The notes: generated by a model from the sequence alone, not told the origin. A stretch of 64,000 nt of DNA from Hyalangium versicolor (GCF_020103695.1 NZ_JAHXBF010000025.1:1-64000), one strand, 5' to 3'. Numbered from the stretch's first letter, positions 16,867 to 29,170 are shown. Numbers and translations are program-made.

Positions 16867-18369
16867 ATGGTCCACGCACTCACGTCCACCCTGCTCACGC
16901 TGTCCGTGTCCACCGCGAGCCCGCCCCCCGCTCCGGAGCCCCGGCCCCTCCCCGAGGTAAGCCACTTCGAGCGTACCCCCTGCAACGACGAGGTCGCGAA
17001 GGATGAGCGCATCGACTGTGGGGTGCTGGTAGTACCCGAGAACCGGAGCAAGGCGGGCACACGGATGATCCGGCTGCCGGTGATGATCTTCCGGAGCCGG
17101 GCGGAGAAGCCCGCCGCCGAGCCGCTCTTGTTCATGCCGGGAGGCCCCGGCGTCAGCGCGGTCGACAACCAGCGCTCCGGAAAGAGCCTCTCGATTCTCG
17201 ACGAGCGCGACTTCATCTTCCTGGAGCCTCGAGGCGGGAAGCACTCGCGGCCCTCGCTCGAATGCCCCGAGGTCAACGCACTCACCGCGGAGGTGGCGGC
17301 GGGCCGGCTGCGGGGCCAGAAGTTCGTGGAGGCCATGGTGAGCGCGGCCAGGAACTGCCGCGCGACGCTGACTGCCTCGGGCGTGGACCTGGACGGCTAC
17401 ACCACGGACGCCACCGCGCATGACATCGAGGATCTCCGAAAGGCGCTCGGCTACGCGAAGTGGAACCTCTACGGCCTTTCGTACAGCACACGGTTGATGC
17501 TGGCCGTCATGCGGCTCCACCCGGCTGGCATCCAGAGCGTCATCCTGGACTCGGTGTTTCCGCCCGATGTCGTCTTCGATGAGTTCGGCTCGACGAACCT
17601 GCTACGAGCCTTGAATGTCGTATTCGATGGGTGCGCGGCGGACCGGGCCTGTGGCACCGCCTATCCCCGCCTGCGCGCGCAGTTCGCCCAGCTCGTCTCC
17701 AGCGCGGATGCTCGCCCCATCCGGCTGGGGCTGGACGCCGCCGCTACCGGGGAACGGCCGGTGGAGGTTCGCGGTGCGCAGGTGGCCGATGCCATCTACC
17801 TGGGCCTGCATCGGCGCGACACGATCCCCCTCCTCCCTCGAATCATCAGCCAGGCCGCCACGGGCCAGCCCGAGGAGCTGGCCGCGCTCGTGAAGGACAA
17901 CCAGGGCGCCTCGAGGATGACCTGGGGCCTGCGCATGTCCGTGACGTGCGCGGAGGAGAACCCCTTCGAGAACGGAGCCCGCGTGGCCGCGCAGCTCTCG
18001 CCCGCGATGGGACTGGGTGGCATCGACGAGCGAACTGTTCCCACCGAGGTCTGCCGCGTGTGGAATGTCGCCTCCGCTCCCGCTGGGGTGAAGGAGCCCG
18101 TCCGCAGCGACATCCCCACGCTCATCTACGCGGGCGAGTTCGATCCGGACACGCCTCCGGAATGGGGACAGCAGCTCCTGGAGACCTTGCCCCATGCCGT
18201 CTTCGTCGAGCTGCGCGGCTTCAGCCACGGCGCGAGCTTCAATCCCTGCGGAAGGGAAATCACCAAGGCGTTCCTTCGGGATCCCACGAGCACACTCCCC
18301 ACGGCGTGCGCGCTCAAGCTGAGAGGAGCCGACTTCAGCCTGAGTGCGCAGCCTGGTCAGAACCCATGA
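16867..18369 (+). CDS. Secreted alpha/beta hydrolase, tripeptidyl-aminopeptidase-like
   Basis: About 500 residues from ATG 16867; a TTG 18 bases earlier is in frame and neither has a clear ribosome-binding site. An N-terminal hydrophobic signal (HALTSTLLTLSVSTAS) is followed by an alpha/beta hydrolase core: oxyanion HGGP-like MPGGPGVS, nucleophile elbow YGLSYST, Asp in GEFDPDTPP and His in FSHGAS. The C-terminal ~90 residues match the TAP-like domain of Streptomyces tripeptidyl aminopeptidases. In this family the elbow is usually G-x-S-Y-G; here the last Gly is Ser. Likely a periplasmic or secreted exopeptidase or esterase under control of the divergent LysR. Confidence 0.82.
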   Translation: MVHALTSTLLTLSVSTASPPPAPEPRPLPEVSHFERTPCNDEVAKDERIDCGVLVVPENRSKAGTRMIRLPVMIFRSRAEKPAAEPLLFMPGGPGVSAVDNQRSGKSLSILDERDFIFLEPRGGKHSRPSLECPEVNALTAEVAAGRLRGQKFVEAMVSAARNCRATLTASGVDLDGYTTDATAHDIEDLRKALGYAKWNLYGLSYSTRLMLAVMRLHPAGIQSVILDSVFPPDVVFDEFGSTNLLRALNVVFDGCAADRACGTAYPRLRAQFAQLVSSADARPIRLGLDAAATGERPVEVRGAQVADAIYLGLHRRDTIPLLPRIISQAATGQPEELAALVKDNQGASRMTWGLRMSVTCAEENPFENGARVAAQLSPAMGLGGIDERTVPTEVCRVWNVASAPAGVKEPVRSDIPTLIYAGEFDPDTPPEWGQQLLETLPHAVFVELRGFSHGASFNPCGREITKAFLRDPTSTLPTACALKLRGADFSLSAQPGQNP

Positions 18370-18452
18370 GGGCAGCAGGAACAGGTGCTCCCGCAGAGGT
18401 ATGCTGCGGATGCGTATCCAAGGCATCATCGGCGCTCAAGGAGGACCTGCTC

Positions 18453-19124
18453 ATGTCGAGCTCTGACCTGTTCCGCAAGCCCCCCGCGCCCCCCGAATCA
18501 GGGGACGCCATCGATTACAACAAGGTGGGCATGTGGCGCTCCAGTTACCTCTGGGGCTTCACGTCGGGCTTTCCCATGCGGCACTCCACGGATCGTGAGG
18601 CCTTTGCCCGGCTCATCGGTCTGGCCACGGGCGACCGCGGCGCCGTCACGATTGGCGCGTCTTTCCACCCCTACCAGCTCGTCAACGCCAAGGGCGTCAC
18701 CGTATGGCAGCAAACGCTGGTGGCGATCATCACGCAGAAGTTTTGCGACCTGAAGCAGATCGCTACCACGCCCACCTTCTTCCACATGAACCCGCCCGGT
18801 CCCCAGGCCTTCCCCATTCTCATCTGGCCTGACAAACGGCTCACGACCGACGTCACGCCCGCCTTCGGGAAGTATGTGCCGTTCGTCATCCCCTACGCGG
18901 ATCTGGATGATGGCTCCGTTCCGCACTGGCGGATGCGCCTCGCCGAGGAGGTCGCGACGCATGGCCACGCGCATGCCTACCTCGAGTCCATCAACGCGGC
19001 TTTGAGGTTCCTGCTCCCGGACCCCGCCTTCGTGGTGGGCTTCGGCATCCTCGACGAAGAGCACCCCGAGACGCTGGTGGAGCAGTTCGTCACCTTCGCC
19101 CAGCAGTCCTTCCCTCCCGAGTAA
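18453..19124 (+). CDS. Hypothetical protein, 223 residues
   Basis: Starts at ATG 18453 with a strong AGGAGG eight bases upstream. It has no signal peptide or membrane segment. The sequence has mixed alpha/beta character with several aromatic motifs (KVGMWRSSYLWGFTSGFP, TFFHMNPPGPQAFPILIWP, ILDEEHPETLVEQF). No known catalytic signature is recognised. It is followed 24 bp later by a GNAT-like gene on the same strand, so the two may form a small operon. Confidence 0.65.
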   Translation: MSSSDLFRKPPAPPESGDAIDYNKVGMWRSSYLWGFTSGFPMRHSTDREAFARLIGLATGDRGAVTIGASFHPYQLVNAKGVTVWQQTLVAIITQKFCDLKQIATTPTFFHMNPPGPQAFPILIWPDKRLTTDVTPAFGKYVPFVIPYADLDDGSVPHWRMRLAEEVATHGHAHAYLESINAALRFLLPDPAFVVGFGILDEEHPETLVEQFVTFAQQSFPPE

Positions 19125-19148
19125 ACGGGAAGGAGGAAGGAAGACGGC

Positions 19149-19880
19149 ATGTCCTCCAGCCTGGTCATCTCTGCGGTCGCCAATAACGCAGCATGGTGTG
19201 ATGCGGTGTGCCGCGCGCATGGGCGCCCAGGAGAGTTCTCGCGCGCGCTGTGGCTGAACCGCACCACGGTCCCACCCTTCTACCCGAACGCCGTCACACT
19301 CACTCCGGATGACGTGGCGCTACAGCTCGAAGAGATCTCCAAGCTCGACGTGCCGGGAGGCTGGGCAGTCAAGGACAGCTACGCAGCGCTCGACCTTGCC
19401 CCCCGGGGCTTCTCAGAACTGTTCACCGCTCAGTGGCTCGTCCTCTCCCGGGACGTGCCCGCCCCCGCTTCCGTCAGTGGAGCCCGCTGGCTCACGATCC
19501 GCGACGAGACCATGCTCGCCGCGTGGGAGGCAGCCTGGCGCGGACCGCAGGGAGAGCACCGGCTGGACCCGGCGCATGCCATCTTCCGGCCTGCTCTGCT
19601 GGACGACGCGAACACCCGCATCTTCGCCGCCCACCACGGCGAGGCTCTTGTCGCCGGAGCTATCGCCTACCAGTCCGCAGGCGTTGTCAGCCTCTCGAAT
19701 ACGTTCCTGGTGGAGGGGGCCTCCGAAGCGCTGCGCATGGAGATGCTCGCACATGTCACGGCGGCGTTCCTGGGGCTGCCGCTCGTGGGCTACGAACACG
19801 GTGACGAGTTGTCCACGTGGTGCACCCTGGGTTTCGAACCTCTGGCCCCCCTGCGAGTGTGGCTGAAGAAGGCCGGGTAA
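19149..19880 (+). CDS. GNAT-like N-acetyltransferase
   Basis: 243 residues, ATG 19149 behind a purine-rich GGAAGGAGGAAGG leader. The C-terminal half has GNAT-type features: RIFAAHHGEALVAGAIAYQS (strand pair), SLSNTFLVEG, then a helix and the terminal LGFEPLAPLRVWLK, the usual GF...G.LRVW ending of the fold. The N-terminal ~110 residues are a second, degenerate domain (WCDAVCRAHGRPGEF, FYPNAVTL). Acceptor substrate unknown. It probably belongs with the gene immediately upstream. Confidence 0.65.
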   Translation: MSSSLVISAVANNAAWCDAVCRAHGRPGEFSRALWLNRTTVPPFYPNAVTLTPDDVALQLEEISKLDVPGGWAVKDSYAALDLAPRGFSELFTAQWLVLSRDVPAPASVSGARWLTIRDETMLAAWEAAWRGPQGEHRLDPAHAIFRPALLDDANTRIFAAHHGEALVAGAIAYQSAGVVSLSNTFLVEGASEALRMEMLAHVTAAFLGLPLVGYEHGDELSTWCTLGFEPLAPLRVWLKKAG

Positions 19881-19979
19881 ACGTACCACTTCAGGCGCCT
19901 ATGACTGCGCCATACCCGGAGTGATGACAAGGGCGTCCCCTCTCATCCAAGAGGGCATGCCATAACCAGGAGATTGCCA

Positions 19980-20708
19980 ATGATGCCTCCCTCCTTGCCC
20001 ATCCGGTGGTTGCTTGTCTCGGCCGTGTTGCATGCCGCGTGCAGTCCCACGAACAGTGCTCGGTCTCCCACGAAGGACGGCGCACAGGATCTCGCGCAGG
20101 CCCATCGGCCGACGCGGATCGTGCTCCAACCAGGCCCCGCCGATGGCAAGGACACATTCATCCATAGCGGCTCCAGGAGCCGACGGAACAACTATGGGAA
20201 TCGGATCGAGCTAACAGCCGGTGCATGGACCGCAGGAGATCCCTTCGTCTTGCACGGTCTCTTCGACTTCAACCTGTCTTCGGTCCCCGCGAAGATCCGC
20301 ATCCACGAGGCCCGGCTGGCTCTGCACGCCGAGCTCACATCCATGATGTGGCGGATGGGCAACAACCAGCCGCCGGGCCACTCGACGCTCTCGGGTTCCA
20401 ACACCTTCTCCCTTCGCCGGGTGACATCACCGTGGCAGGAGAGCACGGTGTCATGGGACACAAAGCCGTCGACCACTCCCGTTGACGAAGTCGTCCTGCC
20501 AGCCTCGAAGGCACCCGATCAGAACTATCTGGACATCGACGTGACCGGGCTGGTGCAGACCATGCTCGATGATCCCCAGAACAGCCACGGCTTCTCACTC
20601 CAGCTCGTCACGGAGGATCCCTACCGGCAGGTGATCTTCGCCAGCAGCGATCACCCGGACGCCACGCTGCGCCCGCGCCTGGAGATTGTGTTGGAGGGTG
20701 GGGAGTGA
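19980..20708 (+). CDS. Lipoprotein with DNRLRE-type (CBM96-like) domain
   Basis: 242 residues from ATG 19980 with AGGAG seven bases upstream. The lipobox is LHAAC. The mature part has DNRLRE-family hallmarks: TFIHSGSRSRRNNYG, LFDFNLSSVP, ARLALHAEL, the STVSWDTKP strand, DIDVTGLVQTML and FASSDHPDATLRPRLEI. This beta-sandwich module accompanies extracellular glycan-degrading or adhesive proteins. It stands alone here without an enzyme domain. Convergent with the histidine-kinase gene, whose stop lies 10 bp away. Confidence 0.75.
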   Translation: MMPPSLPIRWLLVSAVLHAACSPTNSARSPTKDGAQDLAQAHRPTRIVLQPGPADGKDTFIHSGSRSRRNNYGNRIELTAGAWTAGDPFVLHGLFDFNLSSVPAKIRIHEARLALHAELTSMMWRMGNNQPPGHSTLSGSNTFSLRRVTSPWQESTVSWDTKPSTTPVDEVVLPASKAPDQNYLDIDVTGLVQTMLDDPQNSHGFSLQLVTEDPYRQVIFASSDHPDATLRPRLEIVLEGGE

Positions 20709-20717
20709 GCTCGCGGA

Positions 20718-23620
<2,903 letters not shown>

Positions 23621-23621
<1 letters not shown>

Positions 23622-24400
23622 TACTGCTTCTGCCCTTCCGTTATCAGGAGGACAGCGTACTTCAGAGTGTCCGGATCGCACAGCATCGCCAGGTATCTGT
23701 CGGCGAACTCTCGGTAGGCTGCCAGGCTCCCGAAGGCGGGGGCGGCGATCGCCTCCAGCGCCTTGAAGCGGGTCGCCCAGTCCTCCATCTGGCGAGCATC
23801 CGCCGCCCCGGCCTCCACATACAGGGGCGCGAGATGCACGCGCACCTGATTCAGGCCAACACGGCGAAACAGGTGAAACATCTTGCGACCCACCTGGACA
23901 TCCAGGCCCGCGGCAGCCTTGGCGGCCGCGGCGACCTTCTGGATCCCCTCGCGGAGATCTTCCGGAAACGGCCAGCCCAGATCTCCCGGACCATCCACGT
24001 CGGCCACGACGATCCGTCCGCCGGGGCGCGTCACGCGGACGAGCTCCGCCAGCCCCTCCTCGGGGGCCCGGAGGTACTCGAAGACGAACTGGCTCCAGAC
24101 GTAGTCGAAGGAGTCCGCCGGCAGCCCCGTCTTACACACATCCGCCTGAACAAAGCGACACTGAGGCAGGCCCGAACACAGCTTTCGAGCTTCCTCCAGG
24201 CGCTTGTCACTGAGATCCAACCCCACGACGCTCCCACCTGACCCTACCACCTCCGCCATCATCGCGGTGATGAGGCCGGGCCCGCAGCCCGCGTCGAGCG
24301 CGGCCATGCCCGGGGCGAGCCCGGTGCTCAGCAGGTGGCGGGTGACGGGCAAGGCTCGGGCCTGCTCCAGCAGCCGCCGTGTCTCCTGCTCGGACTCCAT
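23621..24400 (-). CDS. SAM-dependent class I methyltransferase
   Basis: About 259 residues from ATG 24400. A GTG at 24415 overlapping the upstream stop (GTGA) is equally likely and would indicate translational coupling. Motif I is LDAGCGPG, the acidic ribose-binding residue lies in VVGLDLSD, and motifs FVQADV, YVWSQFVFEYL and RVTRPGGRIVVAD follow, the UbiE/Methyltransf_11 layout. The substrate is not predictable. It sits between a PilZ-like regulator and a hybrid kinase, so a role in modifying a signalling component is possible but unproven. Confidence 0.85.
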
Positions 24401-24411
24401 GGGGTAGCCAC

Positions 24412-26826
24412 TCACGCCGCGGATTCCTCTTCTTCCTGCTGCATCCGCACGGAGGAGCGAGTCTGGAGGCGCTCGAAGACAGCGGCCATCAACATCTGCC
24501 ACGTCCTCGCGGTGCTGCGGTGGAAGGTGTGCTCACAGACTCGGCCGAACCAGCCGAAGCCCATGGCGACCAGGGACTCCACCTCCTCGTCCTGCACGAG
24601 CGCCAGTGCCGAGCGCTTGCCCTGCTCCCAGGCGTGCTCGATGCAGCGGGCGGCGAGCGCCTCGCGTGCCTCCTGGGCCTGAGGATGGTTCGGGTCATCC
24701 ATGAGGAAGGAGAAGGCGTTCGTCATCTCCGACCAGCTCAGGCCCGGTGTGGCGTCCTCCGAGAGCGCGACGGCCAGCGGCCCCCGCTCTCCGTCCACCA
24801 CGAAGACGGAGCGTCCGCGCTTGAGCCCGAAGGCCGCGAAGCGCTGGCTCAGCGTGGGCAGCGCCGCCTCGGAGGCCTGGAGATCATCCGCCATCATGCG
24901 CACCACCTCGCCGCGCGAGCGCAGGTGGGCCTCGATCCACCGCAGATCCGCCTCTGTGGCCTCACGGACAGGGAGCAGCCCCCGCCTCGGCCGAGGCGCC
25001 TCGGTGAGCGCCAGCCGCACGTAGTTCAGCATGCGCAGGCTGGTGAGCCCGTCCAGGTGCATGCTGCGAGCGATCCAGCCGAAAACGCGGTCCGGCCACT
25101 TGTTCTGGATGCGCCAGTAGACGCGCACGTAGTTCACGTCCTCGAGGGACTCGGCGTAGTCCACGCTCAGCGCGGACAGATCCCTCGAGATGCTCTCGCC
25201 CCGGCGCACCGTGGGCAGCACCATGAGGTGCTGGAGCATCCACGTGCGCGAGTACATCCTCACTCCGGACGCGTGGCCAATGAGTTGCAGCCCATCGCGA
25301 TAGACGAAGGACCGGGCGATCTCGTCGCTGGCGGCGGCCAGCTTGCGGTGCGTCTCCTCCAACACCTCCAGGTGGGGCCCGTCCTCGAACGGATAGTCGG
25401 GATAGACGTGGCGCACGGTCCGGACGATCTCCCAGATCTTCCGGAAGGGCTCGTTGGAACCATCCCAGACCTGGGGGCAGCGGGCCTGAACGAAGGCGTT
25501 GGTGACGGCCTGACGCGCCTCGGGCTGAACATGGAGCAGCCGCACTCCGCAGCGGAACGGCCGGGCGAGCCCCCCTGCGGTGTGATCGAGCAGCGGAGAG
25601 TTGTCACGCACCTCCGCGCTGCAAGGCGCCCGCGTGCCATCCGGCAGCACGAGGGTGAAGTTGTGGATGGCGAGCCCGACGGGCAGCACCTCGCGGGCGG
25701 CGTCGTAGACGAAGGACAGCCCCACCGCGTGCAGGTCCATCACCGGGTGCTGGATGTGCTCTCCGGTGATGGGAGACACGAAGGAGATCGCGAACGGCTG
25801 CTCCTCCCCAGCGCGGAAGCGCGTGCTGCTGCGCCGGTGATACATGGACAGGCTGCGCGGCAGCGACAGGATGATCCCATCCGACTCGATGCGGACCACG
25901 GAGGCGAAGCCGCGGTAGCTCTTGCCGCTCAGGTCGAAGAGCAGTTCCACCACGTCGCCCGCGTTGGCCTCCCAGTGCTGGGGCAGCGCGCACCGCAACA
26001 CGGGGAGCAGCCCGTCCTCGCTTTCGACGAGCGTGGCCGCCAGTTCCTCGGGCCGCCGCACGCCCTGCACCAGGGTGCACTGGAGCATGCCCTGCCGCAG
26101 TCCACGCCGCAGCACCGCGAGCACGCGCACCCGATCATCGAGGACCGCCAGCTCCACGTAGCCGACGCTGGCCCCCGTCTGCTCCATCTGGATGCCGACG
26201 CGGAAGAAGGCATCCCCGCGCGTGCGATCCAACCCGATGTGCCGCACGAAGCCGCCGCTGGCGCGCAACACCACCTGCCCCGCGCGCTCCATGCGGAAGT
26301 CGAAGAGCCGCGTGCCAGGAGGGAGCCGCTCGATGGGCGCATCCACGGGCAGCCGCACCAGGCATCCCTCGTTGCCCACGTTCACGCATTCTGCGCGCAG
26401 GCGCTGGCCATCCACACTGAAGGAGGCCTCCAGCCCCACCGCGGGCACGCGCCGCGACGAGCGCTGGCGCATCAACTCACCCAGGTTGCGCGTCACCTCC
26501 TCGACGGGAGCGGTCGGATCCACGGTGTGGAACTCGTGACCCTCGGCGGCCACGTTCACCAGCTCACGCATCGCCTCCGTCTGGGACTTGGGGCACAGGA
26601 ACACCCGCAGCGCCCTGGGGGCCAGTCGATCCAGATCCCGAAGGAACCGCCGCGCATCCACCGCATCCGCCAGCACCACATCGGGCACGCGCTCCGCCAG
26701 GGTGCGCGCCGCATCATCTCGCGAAGAGACGGCGACGATCTGCCGAGGAGAGAGAGCCGCCACCAGGCCTGCGCGCAACACCGGGTCTGGGTGGACGATC
26801 AACACCGACTGCTCTTGCGAGCTCAT
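24412..26826 (-). CDS. Receiver-like / PilZ-like regulator with acyltransferase-like C-terminus
   Basis: 804 residues from ATG 26826 with AGGAGG five bases upstream. The N-terminus (~1-100) is receiver-like (VLIVHPDPVLRAGL, PDVVLADAVD) but I see no conserved Lys, so phosphorylation is doubtful. One PilZ-like barrel follows (~125-230). A second (~370-480) carries RRSSTRFR and DLHAVGLSF, near the c-di-GMP-binding RxxxR and [D/N]xSxxG signatures, with His replacing Ser. The last ~330 residues (IWEIVRTVRHVYPDYPF, HASGVRMYSRTWMLQHLMVL, YVRVYWRIQNKWPDRVFGW) look like a GNAT/N-acyl-amino-acid-synthase fold. First gene of the operon with a methyltransferase and hybrid kinase. Domain calls beyond PilZ are tentative. 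Confidence 0.7.
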   Translation of the reverse strand: MSSQEQSVLIVHPDPVLRAGLVAALSPRQIVAVSSRDDAARTLAERVPDVVLADAVDARRFLRDLDRLAPRALRVFLCPKSQTEAMRELVNVAAEGHEFHTVDPTAPVEEVTRNLGELMRQRSSRRVPAVGLEASFSVDGQRLRAECVNVGNEGCLVRLPVDAPIERLPPGTRLFDFRMERAGQVVLRASGGFVRHIGLDRTRGDAFFRVGIQMEQTGASVGYVELAVLDDRVRVLAVLRRGLRQGMLQCTLVQGVRRPEELAATLVESEDGLLPVLRCALPQHWEANAGDVVELLFDLSGKSYRGFASVVRIESDGIILSLPRSLSMYHRRSSTRFRAGEEQPFAISFVSPITGEHIQHPVMDLHAVGLSFVYDAAREVLPVGLAIHNFTLVLPDGTRAPCSAEVRDNSPLLDHTAGGLARPFRCGVRLLHVQPEARQAVTNAFVQARCPQVWDGSNEPFRKIWEIVRTVRHVYPDYPFEDGPHLEVLEETHRKLAAASDEIARSFVYRDGLQLIGHASGVRMYSRTWMLQHLMVLPTVRRGESISRDLSALSVDYAESLEDVNYVRVYWRIQNKWPDRVFGWIARSMHLDGLTSLRMLNYVRLALTEAPRPRRGLLPVREATEADLRWIEAHLRSRGEVVRMMADDLQASEAALPTLSQRFAAFGLKRGRSVFVVDGERGPLAVALSEDATPGLSWSEMTNAFSFLMDDPNHPQAQEAREALAARCIEHAWEQGKRSALALVQDEEVESLVAMGFGWFGRVCEHTFHRSTARTWQMLMAAVFERLQTRSSVRMQQEEEESAA

Positions 26827-27157
26827 CAGCACCTCCTGCAGCGCGCGCCTTCGGTGCTCAGCCAGGCCTGCTTCATTTCTGCCTCTCCATGCGCGCCAGG
26901 GAGCGCCCCGGCCGTCGCCAGGGGCGCGGGCCAGGGAGCGAAGTCTGGGGCGCAAAAAGTTAACCGCTTTCCACAGTGAAGAAAAGTTGCCCCAGCGGGT
27001 TCCGCCGTGGATCGCAATGAACGAAGCGCGGCCCCTCACCCACGAATGCGCGTCTTCCGGAAACACCCGGAGCTGATGGTTCCTCAGGGAGCGCCCTCCT
27101 TACGGACGTTGGCCTCATCGCGACGAGCCGATTAAAAGAATCCTGTGAGGAGGGCCG
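26827..27157. promoter_or_regulatory. Divergent region between regulator operon and nadA
   Basis: 331 bp without a supportable gene. It must contain the promoter for the minus-strand operon. For nadA, TTGGCC at 27109-27114 and TTAAAA at 27132-27137 are 17 bases apart, a plausible sigma-70 pair placing transcription start a few bases before the GAGGAG ribosome-binding site. No NadR/NiaR-type operator was recognised. Confidence 0.35.
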
Positions 27158-28087
27158 ATGGGCGCCGACACCGACTATGAAGCCAGGATCCAAGAGCTGA
27201 AGCATTCTCTCAACGCAGTCATCCTGGCGCACTATTACCAAGAGAGTGAAATACAGGACGTTGCGGACTTCGTTGGAGACAGTCTGGCGTTGGCGCAGGC
27301 GGCGGCGAAGACGAAGGCGGACGTCATCGTCTTCTGCGGCGTCCACTTCATGGCGGAGACGGCGAAGATCCTCAACCCGACGAAGCAGGTCCTGCTGCCG
27401 GATCTCAAGGCAGGGTGTTCGCTATCGGATCGGTGCCCGCCAGCGGCCTTCAAGGCCTTCAAGGAGAAGCACCCGGACGCCTTCGTGGTGAGCTACGTGA
27501 ACAGCTCGGCGGCGGTAAAGGCGATGAGCGACGTCATCTGCACGTCCTCCAACGCGGTGAAGATCGTCAACCAGGCGCCGAAGGATCGGCAGATCCTCTT
27601 CGCGCCGGATCAGCACCTGGGCCGGCATGTGATGAAGCAGACGGGCCGGGACATGGTGCTGTGGCCGGGCAGCTGCATCGTCCACGAGATCTTCAGCGAG
27701 AAGAAGCTGGTGCAGCTCAAGGTCGAGCACCCCGACGCGGAGGTGGTCGCCCATCCGGAGTGCGAGCAAGCGGTGCTGCGGCACGCGGACTTCATCGGAT
27801 CCACCAAGGGCATCCTCGATCACGTGGTGGCCAGCCCGAAGCAGAAGTTCATCGTCGTGACGGAGGCGGGGATCCTCCACCAGATGCAGCTCAAAGCACC
27901 GGGCAAGACGTACATCCCTGCCCCGCCGGATAACGGGTGCGCCTGTAACGAGTGCCCGTACATGAGGCTCAACACGATGGAGAAGCTCTACCGCTGCATG
28001 AAGGACCGGACGCCGGAGCTGATCCTCCCCGCGGACCTTCAGGCCGCTGCCCGAGCCCCGCTGCAGCGCATGCTGGAGTGGTCCTGA
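27158..28087 (+). CDS. nadA: Quinolinate synthase
   Basis: 309 residues, ATG 27158 behind GAGGAGG. It condenses iminoaspartate with dihydroxyacetone phosphate to quinolinate in NAD synthesis, using a [4Fe-4S] cluster. Family landmarks are AHYYQ (~24-28), VFCGVHFMAETAKIL, the ligand Cys87 (LKAGCSLSD), Cys173 (WPGSC), HPECEQAV and the C-terminal NGCACNECPYM with Cys266. Length matches the standard A subunit. nadB and nadC are not in the window. Oxygen-sensitive cytoplasmic enzyme. Confidence 0.97.
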   Translation: MGADTDYEARIQELKHSLNAVILAHYYQESEIQDVADFVGDSLALAQAAAKTKADVIVFCGVHFMAETAKILNPTKQVLLPDLKAGCSLSDRCPPAAFKAFKEKHPDAFVVSYVNSSAAVKAMSDVICTSSNAVKIVNQAPKDRQILFAPDQHLGRHVMKQTGRDMVLWPGSCIVHEIFSEKKLVQLKVEHPDAEVVAHPECEQAVLRHADFIGSTKGILDHVVASPKQKFIVVTEAGILHQMQLKAPGKTYIPAPPDNGCACNECPYMRLNTMEKLYRCMKDRTPELILPADLQAAARAPLQRMLEWS

Positions 28088-28179
28088 CGCAGAGCGTCGT
28101 AGCGCCAGGACTGTCGTCCAGCTCAGCAATCACGAACTCGCTGCTTGCACCGGAAAGGCCGGGGTGAGATGGAGCACCC

Positions 28180-28788
28180 GTGGGCTTTCGATTCCTAGCC
28201 GTCCCCGGTCACCGCCTCGTCGATCACCCTCGCGCGCTGCCGGATGAAGATCGCCTCGAGCCGGATCTCCCCCCCATCCCGGAGGCTGCGGAGCGCGCCC
28301 TCGCGAGCGCCGAGTTCCGCGACGTCCGCGCCCGTGACAGGCTCCGTTCGCTGCTGCAAAGCGATCGGCCGCCGAAGCTGGGTTCTCCCGGTGCGGGCTT
28401 TGGCCCATCGGCCGTGTTCGCCCAACCTCCCCAGGATCTGCCGGCGCTGCTGCGTCTGGCGGATGAGTTGGAGACGCTGGCCCGTCGCGAGGCGGGTGAG
28501 CGCGCGCTCGTGTGGAAGTGCGCGGAGTGCGGGGCCCGCTACGCGGTGCCCGTGGCGCTGGTGAGGCCGGTGTCCATCCGCTGCGAGCGGTGTGGCACTC
28601 CGGTGGATCTCAGCGCCCCGCACAGCCTGGGCGAAGAGGCGCTGATCGATCCGTTCCTCGGCGCGGTGAATCAATGCCGCCGGGAGCTGGCCGCCTTCTT
28701 CCGCGAGGCGATGGCGCGCGGCTGGCCCGTGCTGGTGGCGGCGGGAGAGCGGCCCTCCATGGCCGGCGGCGAGCCGGCCCGGGAGTAA
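28180..28788 (+). CDS. Zinc-ribbon protein, unknown function
   Basis: 202 residues starting at GTG 28180 with GGAG six bases upstream. The N-terminal ~100 residues are Pro/Arg/Glu-rich and probably disordered. The centre has a two-knuckle zinc ribbon: WKCAECGARYAVP and IRCERCGTPVD. A helical C-terminus (FLGAVNQCRRELAAFFREAM) follows. Such MJ0042-like ribbons occur in many myxobacterial regulatory proteins. Same strand as nadA but 92 bp away, so linkage is uncertain. Confidence 0.6.
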   Translation: MGFRFLAVPGHRLVDHPRALPDEDRLEPDLPPIPEAAERALASAEFRDVRARDRLRSLLQSDRPPKLGSPGAGFGPSAVFAQPPQDLPALLRLADELETLARREAGERALVWKCAECGARYAVPVALVRPVSIRCERCGTPVDLSAPHSLGEEALIDPFLGAVNQCRRELAAFFREAMARGWPVLVAAGERPSMAGGEPARE

Positions 28789-28798
28789 CGGCCGTCAA

Positions 28799-29170
28799 TC
28801 AGATGAAGACTCCGGCGGACGCGTCATAGCGCGCGTCCTCGAGATTCAGTGCCGGGGCCTGGTTGCGCAGGGCGTCCATCACCTCGTGCTTGCCGCCCTT
28901 GCACTTGGAGCACTCGCACTGGCCCTTCTTGCAGGTGCAGTCGGCCTTGGAGCCGCACTGGCACTTGGCGGTGAGCAGCTCGTCCACTTCCTTGAGCGGG
29001 TTCTGCGCCGGGCGCGCCTGGGACTCCCCGTCCTTCTTCACCACCGGGGGGGTGGACGACTGCTTCGTGGCCGCGTGCCCGTGAGCCTCACAGGCATGCC
29101 CCACGCCCGGTGCCAGCAGCACTCCGCCCGCCATGCACAGGGCCGCTACCGTCAAACCGATGCGCTTCAT
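28799..29170 (-). CDS. Exported metallothionein-like Cys-rich protein
   Basis: 123 residues from ATG 29170 behind GAAGGAGG. A Sec signal peptide (RIGLTVAALCMAGGVLLAPG, cleaved after GHA) is followed by CEAHGHAATKQ and a Lys-rich linker. A dense cluster KCQCGSKADCTC then QCECSKCKGGKH gives eight Cys in ~22 residues as CxC/CxxC repeats. The spacing resembles metallothioneins, but the protein is exported, so periplasmic or extracellular Cu/Zn binding is the likeliest role. The C-terminus is short and ordinary. Convergent with the zinc-ribbon gene. Confidence 0.75.
   Translation of the reverse strand: MKRIGLTVAALCMAGGVLLAPGVGHACEAHGHAATKQSSTPPVVKKDGESQARPAQNPLKEVDELLTAKCQCGSKADCTCKKGQCECSKCKGGKHEVMDALRNQAPALNLEDARYDASAGVFI

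Noticed and set aside
24379..26979. 866-codon plus-strand open frame opposite the PilZ-like gene
   Set aside because: No recognisable domain and low-complexity His/Arg/Ala composition; the opposite strand encodes a coherent protein.
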